A stretch of DNA of 62,840 bases from Prevotella sp. GTDB lineage: Bacteria; Bacteroidota; Bacteroidia; Bacteroidales; Bacteroidaceae. Within the stretch, counting starts at the first letter, position 1, and every line of letters begins with the position of its first letter. The position numbers and the translations under genes were made by a program. The stretch covers positions 1 to 62,840 of the forward strand of contig JAFVFY010000096.1 in assembly GCA_017475265.1 (NCBI GenBank). The letters are read 5' to 3'. The notes beneath the pieces were generated by a model that was given only the letters and a program-made list of their open reading frames with translations, was not told where the DNA came from and did no database searches. Positions 7,961 through 16,170 of the stretch are shown here, in pieces.

Positions 7961-10330
7961 TTATTTTATGCCTGAGCACGTCCACCAGTCGAGGCGCACG
8001 TCACCTTTCACATTGTCAAAGCAGAGGTAGAAGTCATGCACCCCCGTAACGGTCTTGGCATCAAGCTTCGTGGTGAACGACTTGTAGCTCTCCACGTTGC
8101 CCGTGTCTTTGATGTTCACAGTACCGATAACAGGCCCGTTCTGGCCGTCCAGTCTCAGGGTGATGTTGCAGTTGCCCATGGAAGCTGCCGTGATGGCAAA
8201 TTCCTTGGCTCCTTTGCCGAAGTCCACGCCGCGCAGCTTGATGTACTTGCCGTCGGCGAGGTTGAAGACGTACATGTTCCGTTTGCCGGTAGACTCCGGC
8301 ATATCGTTCACCACGCCCGTATTCTTAATGCCCATCTTCGCTGTCTTCAAGCCGTAGCCCCAGTTCATGGTCTCAGCTTCCACACGCTGGTAGGGATTGA
8401 GCCACTGCAACTGCTCCAGGGGCTTGAGGTCGAGCCAGTAGGGTACCTCCTCGATGGTTCCGTCGGCGTTGTACTTCATCTCAGCGGCCGATACCGAACG
8501 GCGCTCGTGGTGGGTGAAGGTCTCAATATGCATCAGGTCATAGTCCTGACCGAAGATGTAAGTATGTCCTTTGAAGTCGGCTATGCCAGGATGGTTGCCG
8601 CGGTCACGCTGTGTGGGGCGCATGATGTAACCTGTTGAAGTCCAAGGGCCTGTGGGTCTGTCGCTCATAGCGTAGCCCAAGCCTTCAGGACAGCAGGTAG
8701 AGGCGAAGCCCAGATAATATTTCCCGTTTCTTTTATAGAACCACGGACCTTCCTGGTAATGGTCGATGTGTGGCAACTGGGTGATGCCGCTTTTCAGCGA
8801 AATCATGTCATCGTTCAGCAATGCATAATAGCAATGGGGGTTTCCCCAGTAGAGGTAAGCCTGACCATCATCGTCGGTAAACACCGAGGGGTCGATGTCG
8901 TTCCAGTGTTCCTTCTGCCAGACGATTGGCTCGCCCAGCGGGTCACGAAAAGGGCCGTAGGGCGAGTCGCTGACCAGTACGCCGATGCCGTGGCCGTGGA
9001 GTGGGGCATAGAGGTAGTATTTCCCGTTGCGCTTCACCGTCTGTATGGCCCAGGCGCCATTCTCACGGCTACGCCAGGGGAAGTCTTTCAGCGAGGCTAC
9101 CGCACCATGTTCCGTCCAGTTCACCATGTCGGTGGTGCTCCACAGCAGCCAGTCGTACATAAAAAAACCAGCCGATGACTTCTCGTTCTCGTCGGGAATG
9201 TCCTCGGGTGATGCATCGTGTGAGGTGTAGAGGAAGAGGGTGTCGCCCACCACTAAAGGCGACGGGTCGGCGGTGTACTTTGTCTGGAAGAGCGGCAGGT
9301 TCACCTGTGTCTCTTCGCGAATGGCAGACTGCAGCAAGAGTGAGTCTTGGCGCAGGTCGCTGTTGCGCCGTGCGTCATCAAGGAAACGAACCATCTTCTT
9401 CAGGTTCTCCTCGGCATACATCCCCATGCCGTGACCGCCCTCTGGAACGAAGGTTGCCTCGGTCTTCACACCAGCAGCCTTCAGCGTCTCAAAGAACTTG
9501 CGTCCCTGGCAGCAGGGCACCACGTTGTCTTTCTCGCCGTGGAATATGATGATGGGAGGGTCGTTCTTGTCGACGTAGGTGGTGGCGCTGAGGCTACGGT
9601 ACTTGTCGGGCTCCTTGTCGAGCTTCGAGGCAAGCAGCACGTCCTCGGGGCTGTTGTCACCCATCTGCATGTGGTCGCCACAGTCCATGGCCGTCAAGTC
9701 GATGGGGCCGCTCCAGTCACAGGCAGCGTTCACAATGCTGCTTTCATTGGTGAAGTTGCCTAAGTTGCCTTCCAGGTCGATGTCTACGGTGCCCACCTTC
9801 GTTTGCTTCGTGCCGCTGGTGGTAGCAGTTGTTGAGGAGAGGTGTCCTCCGCTGGAGAAACCGCTGGTGGCAATGAAGCGAGGATTAAACTTGTACTTTT
9901 TGGCCTCGCCACGAACGAAGCGCACCACGGCCTTGATGTCGTGCAACTGTGCCGGCCACTTTGCGTCCATGCTCGAACGGTGGTTGGGACATACCACGGC
10001 ATAGCCCGCATCGAGCAGCGCCTTGACGATAGTACCCAGGTCGGCGGCACCTTTGCTGTTGTTGCTGAACCAGGCGCTGCCGTAGATGTGGATGACCACG
10101 GGGTAGCTCTCACGCTCCACCTTGGGCAGGTAGATGTCGCAGGTATGGTAGGCCTGGTCGTCGCCTGCATAGTTCACGTCCTTCCACTGTTGGCTGGTCT
10201 CCAACTTCACTTCCGGCATCTGGAAACCTCCGAAGCCACCTGCTGGCTGGGCTGCGGAATACTGAGAATTAACAATTCCTCCTAACAGAAACGATGCGGT
10301 CAGGAGAACGGGAAATAGTTTCTTTTTCAT
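7961..10330 (-). CDS. trimodular esterase - GH43 glycosidase - CBM6 fusion
   Basis: 789 residues; signal peptide (1-28). Module 1 (~45-325) is an alpha/beta-hydrolase esterase with GFSSGG (nucleophile Ser159), HGEKDNVVP and GGHGMGMY carrying the Asp and His. Module 2 (~340-650) is a GH43 five-bladed propeller, recognised by TADPSPLVVGDTLFLYTSHD, WNDIDPSVFTDDDGQAYLYWG and EGPWFYKRNGKYYL, the last with the catalytic Glu. Module 3 (~675-789) is CBM6 (VEAETMNWGYG...GVVNDMPESTG...VRLDWWTC). Probably removes both an ester (acetyl or feruloyl) and an arabinosyl or xylosyl decoration from xylan. It is the first gene of the xylan operon, with a consensus promoter just upstream. Exact ester and sugar specificities cannot be read from sequence. 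Confidence 0.9.
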   Translation of the reverse strand: MKKKLFPVLLTASFLLGGIVNSQYSAAQPAGGFGGFQMPEVKLETSQQWKDVNYAGDDQAYHTCDIYLPKVERESYPVVIHIYGSAWFSNNSKGAADLGTIVKALLDAGYAVVCPNHRSSMDAKWPAQLHDIKAVVRFVRGEAKKYKFNPRFIATSGFSSGGHLSSTTATTSGTKQTKVGTVDIDLEGNLGNFTNESSIVNAACDWSGPIDLTAMDCGDHMQMGDNSPEDVLLASKLDKEPDKYRSLSATTYVDKNDPPIIIFHGEKDNVVPCCQGRKFFETLKAAGVKTEATFVPEGGHGMGMYAEENLKKMVRFLDDARRNSDLRQDSLLLQSAIREETQVNLPLFQTKYTADPSPLVVGDTLFLYTSHDASPEDIPDENEKSSAGFFMYDWLLWSTTDMVNWTEHGAVASLKDFPWRSRENGAWAIQTVKRNGKYYLYAPLHGHGIGVLVSDSPYGPFRDPLGEPIVWQKEHWNDIDPSVFTDDDGQAYLYWGNPHCYYALLNDDMISLKSGITQLPHIDHYQEGPWFYKRNGKYYLGFASTCCPEGLGYAMSDRPTGPWTSTGYIMRPTQRDRGNHPGIADFKGHTYIFGQDYDLMHIETFTHHERRSVSAAEMKYNADGTIEEVPYWLDLKPLEQLQWLNPYQRVEAETMNWGYGLKTAKMGIKNTGVVNDMPESTGKRNMYVFNLADGKYIKLRGVDFGKGAKEFAITAASMGNCNITLRLDGQNGPVIGTVNIKDTGNVESYKSFTTKLDAKTVTGVHDFYLCFDNVKGDVRLDWWTCSGIK

Positions 10331-10360
10331 GCTTTGATACAGCTATTTTAAAAATTGCTG

Positions 10361-10368
10361 CAAAATTA
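10361..10368 (-). promoter_or_regulatory. -7 box of the xylan operon promoter
   Basis: Reads TAATTTTG on the minus strand, matching the Bacteroidetes TAnnTTTG consensus. Predicted start of transcription is ~25 nt upstream of the GH43-fusion ATG. Confidence 0.7.
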
Positions 10369-10439
10369 CTATATTCCTATATTATGTAGTTGCATATTTG
10401 TTGCAAAGGCTTTCAAATATGAATCCCCTTATGGTAAAT

Positions 10440-10478
10440 GTATGGGTGTAGCCTCTTTTGAAAAGGCTACACCCATAC
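10440..10478 (-). terminator. strong hairpin, probable terminator of the repeat-protein gene
   Basis: Perfect 15-bp inverted repeat (10440-10454 and 10464-10478), ~40 nt beyond the stop of the 875-residue protein gene. The following T tract is weak (CATTTACC), so it may also act as an mRNA 3'-end stabiliser. Confidence 0.65.
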
Positions 10479-10516
10479 TTCTTGGCAGTTGTTCGCAGAG
10501 TGGCGAACTTACCTTA

Positions 10517-13144
10517 TTATTTTATCATTACCTTCTTGCCATTAATGATGTTCAGTCCCTTACGGGGAACATCGATGCGCTGACCGGCGAGGTTATAGAT
10601 GACGGCCTTGCCACTCTTCTTGTCGTCGGTAATGTTGTTGATACCCACTGTGCAGGTAGGATTCTCTATCCAGTCGATGTATGACTTCTTGCACTCATCA
10701 GCTCCGTAGTAGATGCTCTGGATGCCAACCTTCTCCCATGTTTCGAAGACCGATGGATCGTCGTTGAAATAGATGCCGTGGGAACCGTCCCATGAGTTGT
10801 AGTTGATGTTGTAAGGTACTTCTGACATATCCTCGTCGAAGTTCCAATACATTTCGGCAGCGAAGGTGTAGGGTGTCTGCTTGCCATCCTTCTCTATCCA
10901 GACGGTATAGAACAGTTTCTTTGGATTCAGCGTCTCGCCATTAATGTCGACAGTGGGAATATCGCAGGTGATGCTATGCGACCATTCGTCGAAGTCAATC
11001 TTAGTGATGGTCGGGTCGGCGGGCGTGGCGGCCACCTCTTCGAACTTCGTGATAGTTACATCGGTGAAGGTCTGGTAGGGGTATACCTCCGTCAACATGG
11101 CATTGAGCACTAATGTCTGGGAAGTGGAGAACTGAGACTTCTCGGCATCGAAGTCGAGCACGGCGTCAACCATCTTGCCTTCTGCATCGGTGGCGGTGAA
11201 GTAGTAGTCGTTGTCGGACATCCAGAAGGCCACAGAGCCCATGAACTGGTTGGCGGGTATGACATACTGTCCGGCCTCGTTCTTGGTGGCCTTCACCCAC
11301 AGCTCGTCGGCATTCTCGTTGATGTCGGCAGCCAGGCCTTGGATGTAGGCGTCGTCGCCCTCGAAGCCCACCTTCACCCAGAGCGTCAATTCAGATGGGT
11401 CGTAATAGGGCTTCTCGGAGTTGGCCTTGAAGATGTAGGTCTCGGTGACCAGGTCTTCGGGAGCCTCAACGGCTGTGGGCACGTAGTCGGCGGGGAACAC
11501 CTCGATGCTGTTCAGCTGGGTGTTGCCGGCGATGGTCACCACCACCTTCTGGGCCTCGCCCGTCCAAACATTACTCTCAAAGGAACCTGTGTCGGCACTG
11601 TTGCCATCATTCCACTTGCCATTATTGAACACCATCTTCTTGATGACCTTGCCGACGGGAGCCTCGAAGGTCAGCGTACCACCATAGACGCGCAGCTGCG
11701 GGCCGTTGTTGGTGCTCCAGAAGCGGTTTGCCGTATTTGCTGAGCTGGGTGAAACGGTCAGGGTCACGCCATTTGCCGTAAATGTGCGGTCTTCGGTGAT
11801 ATCACCGTCTTGACCGATATTGGAAGAGCAAGGCTCGTCTGTCATGGCGTTGAAGTCGAAGGTTGCCCTCTGGTATTCCTTGATGGTGAGCCAGTAAATC
11901 TCTGACTTGTTCTCCTCTCCGCCCCCGGCATAGATGGTCTGGAGACCTATCTTGTTCCACGTGCTGTAGTCAGACTGCTTGAGGTAGATATAAGTGGAGT
12001 AAATCAAATCGTTATCTGTGAAACCGTAAGGGAGTACGTCCATCGCTTCCGTCAGGCTCTGGTAATCGGCGGGGTCGAAGGTCACAGGGCTGATTTCCTG
12101 CTCCACGTCCTTCAGGAACTGGTAGCTCAGCTTGGAAGAAGCCATGGCGTCGCCGTCAACGTCGAGCGTAGGTATCGTGAACAGGATAACGGGACCGTCT
12201 GTCGAATCATAAATCTGTGAGATGTTAGGCGTGGCGGGTGTGGCAGCCTTATCCACGACCTTGGTGATGACGGCGTTCTTGTAGATGTCACCCTTCAGCA
12301 ACGATGCGGTATAGATGGTGATTTCCTGCGTTACTGCCGTCATCTTGTTGGCTTCGGCGTCGTAGGTGAATACCACGTCCTCCTCCTGCAAGAACATGTC
12401 GTAGCCACTGTATGGCGAGTCTTGGTAGAAACCAAAGTACTGCCTGCCGGGGAAGGTGATGGTCGTACCGTCGAGCTTGCCCTTAATCCATGCCTTGGGA
12501 AGATGGGAGCAGAAGCCCTGTACATAGACGTCATTGCCGTCGAAGCCGATGTTCAGCGCGCCAGAAGCGGCGGCATCCATGTTGTTCGTGTAGACGATGG
12601 CCCACTCCTCAATCGTTGTTCCCTCGGGCGGAAGCATAGTCTTCATACTTTCTGGCTGCGTCTTGCTGAAAGTGGGCTTGATCCAGTAGCTGTAAGGACT
12701 CAGCGCCGTGGTCGAAGAGTTCTCCGTGATATAAATGGTGGAAGACGTCAGCGTGCCTTCTTCGGCATCGTAGCTGAACACGATGTCCTCAACCATTGTC
12801 TCCGCGTCATTAGTGCCGCAGATGTATTCCGGTCCGTATTGGTCTTCACCAACAAGCTGAGCGTTGGCAAAGCTGGCGGTGGAGCCGCTGATAGTGCCCT
12901 TGATCCATCCCTCAGGGAAATAATAGGCCAATCTCTGGATATAGATGTCGGCACCATCGATGGCCACATTGATGGTTGGCACCGCTGAGGTGAAGTCCTG
13001 CGTTCCGTAAGGGCCGTTCATGTAAAACTTTCCGTCTGAGGTGTACCATGTCTCCACGGCAGCTGTGGTTGGGGGTGTTACCTGTGCAAATGTCGTTACA
13101 CTGAATAGTGCAACTAATATGCTAAGAAGAGTAAATCTTTTCAT
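10517..13144 (-). CDS. large secreted protein of unknown function with three ~130-residue repeats
   Basis: 875 residues from the ATG at 13144, preferred because it begins a clean signal peptide (MKRFTLLSILVALFSVTTFAQ). An ATG 30 bp upstream also exists. Three copies of a beta-rich unit are visible: each starts with an ETWYTSDG-, EEWAIVYTN- or ETYIFKAN-like strand, passes through GADIYIQRL, GNDVYVQGF or GDDAYIQGL, and ends with DAEEGTLTSS, DAEANKMTA or DAEKSQFST. Copies 1 and 2 are adjacent near the N-terminus; copy 3 lies at ~620-740. Between them is a jelly-roll-like segment (FTANGVTLTVSPSS...) and a C-terminal sorting tail (YNLAGQRIDVPRKG). The family is unrecognised; a carbohydrate-binding or cell-surface structural role next to xylan enzymes is inference. 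Confidence 0.7.
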   Translation of the reverse strand: MKRFTLLSILVALFSVTTFAQVTPPTTAAVETWYTSDGKFYMNGPYGTQDFTSAVPTINVAIDGADIYIQRLAYYFPEGWIKGTISGSTASFANAQLVGEDQYGPEYICGTNDAETMVEDIVFSYDAEEGTLTSSTIYITENSSTTALSPYSYWIKPTFSKTQPESMKTMLPPEGTTIEEWAIVYTNNMDAAASGALNIGFDGNDVYVQGFCSHLPKAWIKGKLDGTTITFPGRQYFGFYQDSPYSGYDMFLQEEDVVFTYDAEANKMTAVTQEITIYTASLLKGDIYKNAVITKVVDKAATPATPNISQIYDSTDGPVILFTIPTLDVDGDAMASSKLSYQFLKDVEQEISPVTFDPADYQSLTEAMDVLPYGFTDNDLIYSTYIYLKQSDYSTWNKIGLQTIYAGGGEENKSEIYWLTIKEYQRATFDFNAMTDEPCSSNIGQDGDITEDRTFTANGVTLTVSPSSANTANRFWSTNNGPQLRVYGGTLTFEAPVGKVIKKMVFNNGKWNDGNSADTGSFESNVWTGEAQKVVVTIAGNTQLNSIEVFPADYVPTAVEAPEDLVTETYIFKANSEKPYYDPSELTLWVKVGFEGDDAYIQGLAADINENADELWVKATKNEAGQYVIPANQFMGSVAFWMSDNDYYFTATDAEGKMVDAVLDFDAEKSQFSTSQTLVLNAMLTEVYPYQTFTDVTITKFEEVAATPADPTITKIDFDEWSHSITCDIPTVDINGETLNPKKLFYTVWIEKDGKQTPYTFAAEMYWNFDEDMSEVPYNINYNSWDGSHGIYFNDDPSVFETWEKVGIQSIYYGADECKKSYIDWIENPTCTVGINNITDDKKSGKAVIYNLAGQRIDVPRKGLNIINGKKVMIK

Positions 13145-13196
13145 TCTTGTTTCATTGATTATATGGTTTGACATTAAATACAGTCGTTTGCAGCGG

Positions 13197-13204
13197 CAAA
13201 ATTA
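13197..13204 (-). promoter_or_regulatory. -7 box for the repeat-protein gene
   Basis: TAATTTTG on the minus strand (TAnnTTTG consensus), ~50 nt upstream of the ATG at 13144. This position makes an upstream start at 13174 less favourable but not impossible. Confidence 0.6.
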
Positions 13205-13272
13205 CACTTTTAAGACAAAACCACCAAATAAATCCCTCAAAAAATGAAAAAAGAAGGGAAAAAAGACGCGCT

Positions 13273-13347
13273 AGACTCCGCTATCCGTGGGCTTGGCGAT
13301 AGAAGTCTGAAAAAAACTCCGAATCGTTTTGGCGGTTCGGGTTTTTT
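13273..13347 (+). ncRNA. possible small RNA: hairpin plus intrinsic terminator upstream of rnf
   Basis: A stem AGACT...AGTCT (13273-13308, with inner CTATC/GATAG) is followed by CCGAA...TTCGG (13319-13340) and six T. The terminator points in the plus direction, but no plus-strand gene precedes it, so it would end a short transcript or an rnf leader started further upstream. No matching promoter was recognised. Low confidence. Confidence 0.3.
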
Positions 13348-13351
13348 GTTG

Positions 13352-13359
13352 TAATTTTG
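13352..13359 (+). promoter_or_regulatory. rnf operon promoter -7 box
   Basis: TAATTTTG matches TAnnTTTG; a TTTG -33 element is at 13328-13331, a spacing of 20 bp. The box lies ~30 bp upstream of the first gene of the rnf operon. Confidence 0.75.
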
Positions 13360-13388
13360 CACCCCGTTAGGAGCTTTCTTGCAGTTAC

Positions 13389-13850
13389 ATGAAGGAAATA
13401 CGCCACGACGGCATCATAGAATCAATAGGTAATGACGGGCATATTTGTGTGCGCATCACGCAGATGGCGGCCTGTGCCGGTTGTAAGGTGGCTGCCCATT
13501 GCAACGCTTCGGAACAGAAGGTAAAGGTGGTCGATGTGTACCTGTCTGATACGAATGGTGCGGAATTAGACAAGCAAGATGCTCAACATGCCTTCTCGTT
13601 TCGTGTGGGCGACAACGTGGTGGTGGCCACGAGTCAGGCTGCTGCGGGGCGTGCCTTGTTGCTTGGTTTTGGTCTGCCGCTTGTTTTGCTGCTCTTGGTG
13701 CTGGCCGCGATGCTCCTGGCTGGTAATAATGAAGGCATTAGTGCTATTACCGCCCTGGTCGTTCTCCTGCCTTATTATCTAATCCTCTGGCTATTACGCA
13801 ATCGCATAGCTGGAAGTATCAGTTTTAAAATACTATCGACTATCAAATAA
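13389..13850 (+). CDS. rseC: SoxR-reducing system protein RseC family
   Basis: 153 residues. The N-terminal part contains conserved cysteines (ITQMAACAGCKVAAHC) typical of the RseC/MucC family. Two membrane helices follow (~95-115 and ~118-138: LLLGFGLPLVLLLLVLAAML, ISAITALVVLLPYYLILWLL). In many bacteria an RseC homologue is the first gene of the rnf operon, where RseC and Rnf together keep SoxR reduced; in Bacteroidales a general role in Rnf assembly or redox maintenance is more likely, and this is inference. The gene is directly after the rnf promoter and ends 7 bp before rnfB. Confidence 0.85.
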   Translation: MKEIRHDGIIESIGNDGHICVRITQMAACAGCKVAAHCNASEQKVKVVDVYLSDTNGAELDKQDAQHAFSFRVGDNVVVATSQAAAGRALLLGFGLPLVLLLLVLAAMLLAGNNEGISAITALVVLLPYYLILWLLRNRIAGSISFKILSTIK

Positions 13851-13857
13851 TATCTTT

Positions 13858-14760
13858 ATGAATCCTATTTTGATCGCAGTAATTGTTCTTGGAGCCATCG
13901 GACTCATAGCGGCACTTGTGCTCTATGTCTGCTCCAAGCGTTTTGCTGTTGTTGAAGACCCCCGCATCGCCCAGGTTAATGCTTTGCTCCCTGGTGCCAA
14001 CTGTGGAGGCTGTGGCTTCGCTGGTTGTGGCGGAATGGCCGACGCGCTGGTGAAAGGAGCCGACAAGGGTAGCATCGAAGGACTGAACTGTCCCGTTGGC
14101 GGTGCTGACGTGATGGGGCAGGTGGCCAACCTTCTGGGTATGGCCATTGCCAACGGAGAACCAAAGGTGGCTGTCATACGATGCAACGGCACTTGTGAGT
14201 ATCGCCCCCATGTGACGGAGTATGCTGGTCTGCGCACCTGTGCCGCCATGCATGCCACTGGTGCTGGTGAGACCCTCTGCGGCTACGGCTGTCTGGGCTG
14301 TGGCGACTGTGTGGATGCCTGTCAGTTCGGTGCTATTCACATTAACGAGGCGACAGGGCTGCCCGAGGTTGACGAAGAGAAATGTACGGCCTGTGGTGCC
14401 TGTGCGAAGGCTTGTCCGAGAAACATCATCGAGCTGCGTAAGAATGGCCCGAAGGGTCGTCGTGTCTACGTCTCCTGTATGAACAAGGACAAGGGAGCCG
14501 TGTCGATGAAGGCTTGTAAGGTGAGTTGCATCGGATGCGGCAAGTGCGCTAGGGAGTGTAAGTTCGAGGCCATCACTATCGGACACAATCTTTCCTACAT
14601 CGACCCGAACAAATGCCGGCTGTGCCGCAAGTGCGTGGAGGCATGTCCCACGAAAGCTATTCAAGCTGTGAATTTCCCCACGCCACCACCTGTTCCAAAT
14701 GAAGGAGCTAAAGTCCTTAACTCCAACTCCCTTAACCCCCTTAACTCCCCCAAGAAATGA
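13858..14760 (+). CDS. rnfB: Rnf electron transport complex subunit B (ferredoxin-type)
   Basis: 300 residues. It has an N-terminal membrane anchor (2-27), then the [4Fe-4S] motif CGGCGFAGCGG of the RnfB Fe-S domain, and several ferredoxin-type CxxCxxC...CP clusters (CGYGCLGCGDCVDAC, CTACGACAKACP, CIGCGKCARECK, CRLCRKCVEACP). RnfB accepts electrons from reduced ferredoxin and passes them to the rest of the complex. The last ~25 residues (after FPTPPP, ending NSNSLNPLNSPKK) are encoded by a short tandem repeat (14714-14753) and are not part of the usual family. The stop overlaps the rnfC start (ATGA). Confidence 0.96.
   Translation: MNPILIAVIVLGAIGLIAALVLYVCSKRFAVVEDPRIAQVNALLPGANCGGCGFAGCGGMADALVKGADKGSIEGLNCPVGGADVMGQVANLLGMAIANGEPKVAVIRCNGTCEYRPHVTEYAGLRTCAAMHATGAGETLCGYGCLGCGDCVDACQFGAIHINEATGLPEVDEEKCTACGACAKACPRNIIELRKNGPKGRRVYVSCMNKDKGAVSMKACKVSCIGCGKCARECKFEAITIGHNLSYIDPNKCRLCRKCVEACPTKAIQAVNFPTPPPVPNEGAKVLNSNSLNPLNSPKK
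14714..14753. repeat. short tandem repeat forming the 3' end of rnfB
   Basis: Imperfect CTTAACTCC / CCTTAACC units; translated as VLNSNSLNPLNS at the RnfB C-terminus. Confidence 0.6.
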
Positions 14761-16139
14761 CTACAAAAACATTCCGTATAGGTGGTATCCACCCCGAAGA
14801 GAACAAGCTGACCCACGAGTCACCTACCCAGGTGGCTCCTCTGCCAAAGCAGGCCATCTTCCCCCTGAGCCAGCACATCGGCGCACCTGCCCTGCCCGTT
14901 GTTCAGAAGGGCGACAAGGTGAAGGTGGGCACAAAGATTGCCGATGCCGGAGGCTTCGTCTCTGCTCCTATCTTCTCTAGTGTCAGCGGCACGGTGGAGA
15001 AGATTGATACCGCCATCGATGCTACGGGCTACCGTAAGCCCTGTATTATAATTAATGTGGAGGGCGACGATTGGGAAGAGACCATCGACCGCAGCGACAA
15101 GCTGGAACTGGTGAAGGACCATCCCGAACTGACCCCCGAGAAGATAATTACCTGTATCAAGGATGCCGGCATCGTCGGCATGGGTGGCGCCTGTTTCCCC
15201 ACGTTCATCAAGCTCACGCCACCCCCCACGTTGAAGGCCGAGTGCGTGATTATCAACGCCGTGGAGTGCGAGCCATACATTACTGCCGACTATCGTCTGA
15301 TGATGGAGCATGCCGACGAGATACTGGTAGGCCTGGAACTGCTGATGAAGGGAGCGAAGGTGACAAAGGGCTACATCGGCATAGAGACCAACAAGCCCGC
15401 TGCCATCTCCCTGCTCACCGAGAAAGTAGCGGCAATGTTCAATCTTCAATCTTCAATGTTCAATGTCCAGGTCGTTCCCCTGAAGCAACGTTACCCTCAG
15501 GGTGGTGAGAAGCAGCTTGTCGATGCCGTTATCCAGCGTCAGGTGCCTGCTCCGCCAGCCATCCCTGTCAGCGTTGGAGCCATCGTCCAGAACGTCGGTA
15601 CTGCCTTTGCGGTCTATCAGGCCGTGATGAAGCACAAGCCCCTCTTCGAGCGTTACACGACCGTTACCGGCAAGCGTCTCTCCAAGCCTGGCAACTACCT
15701 CGTCCGTATGGGTACGCCGATGCAAGACCTTATCGATCTCTGCGGAGGTATGCCCGAGGGTGACAACAAGTTGCTTGCCGGTGGTCCGATGATGGGCAAG
15801 GCGCTTACCTCGACCGAGGTGCCTATCTGCAAGGGCACGAACAGCGTGACCATCCTCTCTGGTGATGAAGCCCGTCGCAAGGAGCCCCAGCCCTGCATCC
15901 GTTGTGCCAAATGCGTCGGAGCCTGTCCCATGGGTCTCGAACCTTACCTGCTGGCCAAGCTCTCGGAGGTGAAGAACTGGGAACGTGCCGAACAGGAGGA
16001 GATTGTCTCCTGCATTGAGTGTGGCTCCTGCCAGTTCACCTGCCCTGCCCATCGTCCCTTGCTTGACAATATCCGACAGGGCAAGGCAACAGTCATGGGG
16101 ATCATCCGCGTTCGTGCGACAAAAGGTAACAAATCGTAA
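14757..16139 (+). CDS. rnfC: Rnf electron transport complex subunit C (NADH-binding)
   Basis: 460 residues. N-terminal barrel-sandwich segment (HPEENKLTHESPT...VSGTVEKID) and a central NADH/FMN-binding Rossmann domain (GMGGACFPTFIKL, AVECEPYITAD). Two C-terminal [4Fe-4S] clusters are visible: CIRCAKCVGACP and CIECGSCQFTCP. RnfC transfers electrons to NAD+ at the cytoplasmic face. At ~residues 228-238 the sequence MFNLQSSMFNVQ comes from an in-frame 7-bp tandem repeat (15437-15468) that interrupts the KVAA...VVPLKQRYPQGGEKQL block. Its 3' end also runs into a repeat array that supplies the stop codon. Confidence 0.96.
   Translation: MTTKTFRIGGIHPEENKLTHESPTQVAPLPKQAIFPLSQHIGAPALPVVQKGDKVKVGTKIADAGGFVSAPIFSSVSGTVEKIDTAIDATGYRKPCIIINVEGDDWEETIDRSDKLELVKDHPELTPEKIITCIKDAGIVGMGGACFPTFIKLTPPPTLKAECVIINAVECEPYITADYRLMMEHADEILVGLELLMKGAKVTKGYIGIETNKPAAISLLTEKVAAMFNLQSSMFNVQVVPLKQRYPQGGEKQLVDAVIQRQVPAPPAIPVSVGAIVQNVGTAFAVYQAVMKHKPLFERYTTVTGKRLSKPGNYLVRMGTPMQDLIDLCGGMPEGDNKLLAGGPMMGKALTSTEVPICKGTNSVTILSGDEARRKEPQPCIRCAKCVGACPMGLEPYLLAKLSEVKNWERAEQEEIVSCIECGSCQFTCPAHRPLLDNIRQGKATVMGIIRVRATKGNKS
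15437..15468. repeat. in-frame 7-bp tandem repeat in rnfC
   Basis: Units TTCAATC / TTCAATG; encodes FNLQSSMFNVQ in RnfC. Confidence 0.75.
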
Positions 16140-16164
16140 ATCGTAAATTCGTAAATCGTAAATA
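16131..16164. repeat. 7/8-bp tandem repeat at the rnfC-rnfD junction
   Basis: Units AAATCGT / AAATTCGT. The first unit contains the rnfC stop codon. The same array type lies upstream of nqrA and between nqrC-nqrD and nqrE-nqrF. Confidence 0.8.
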
Positions 16165-16170
16165 AAAGCG

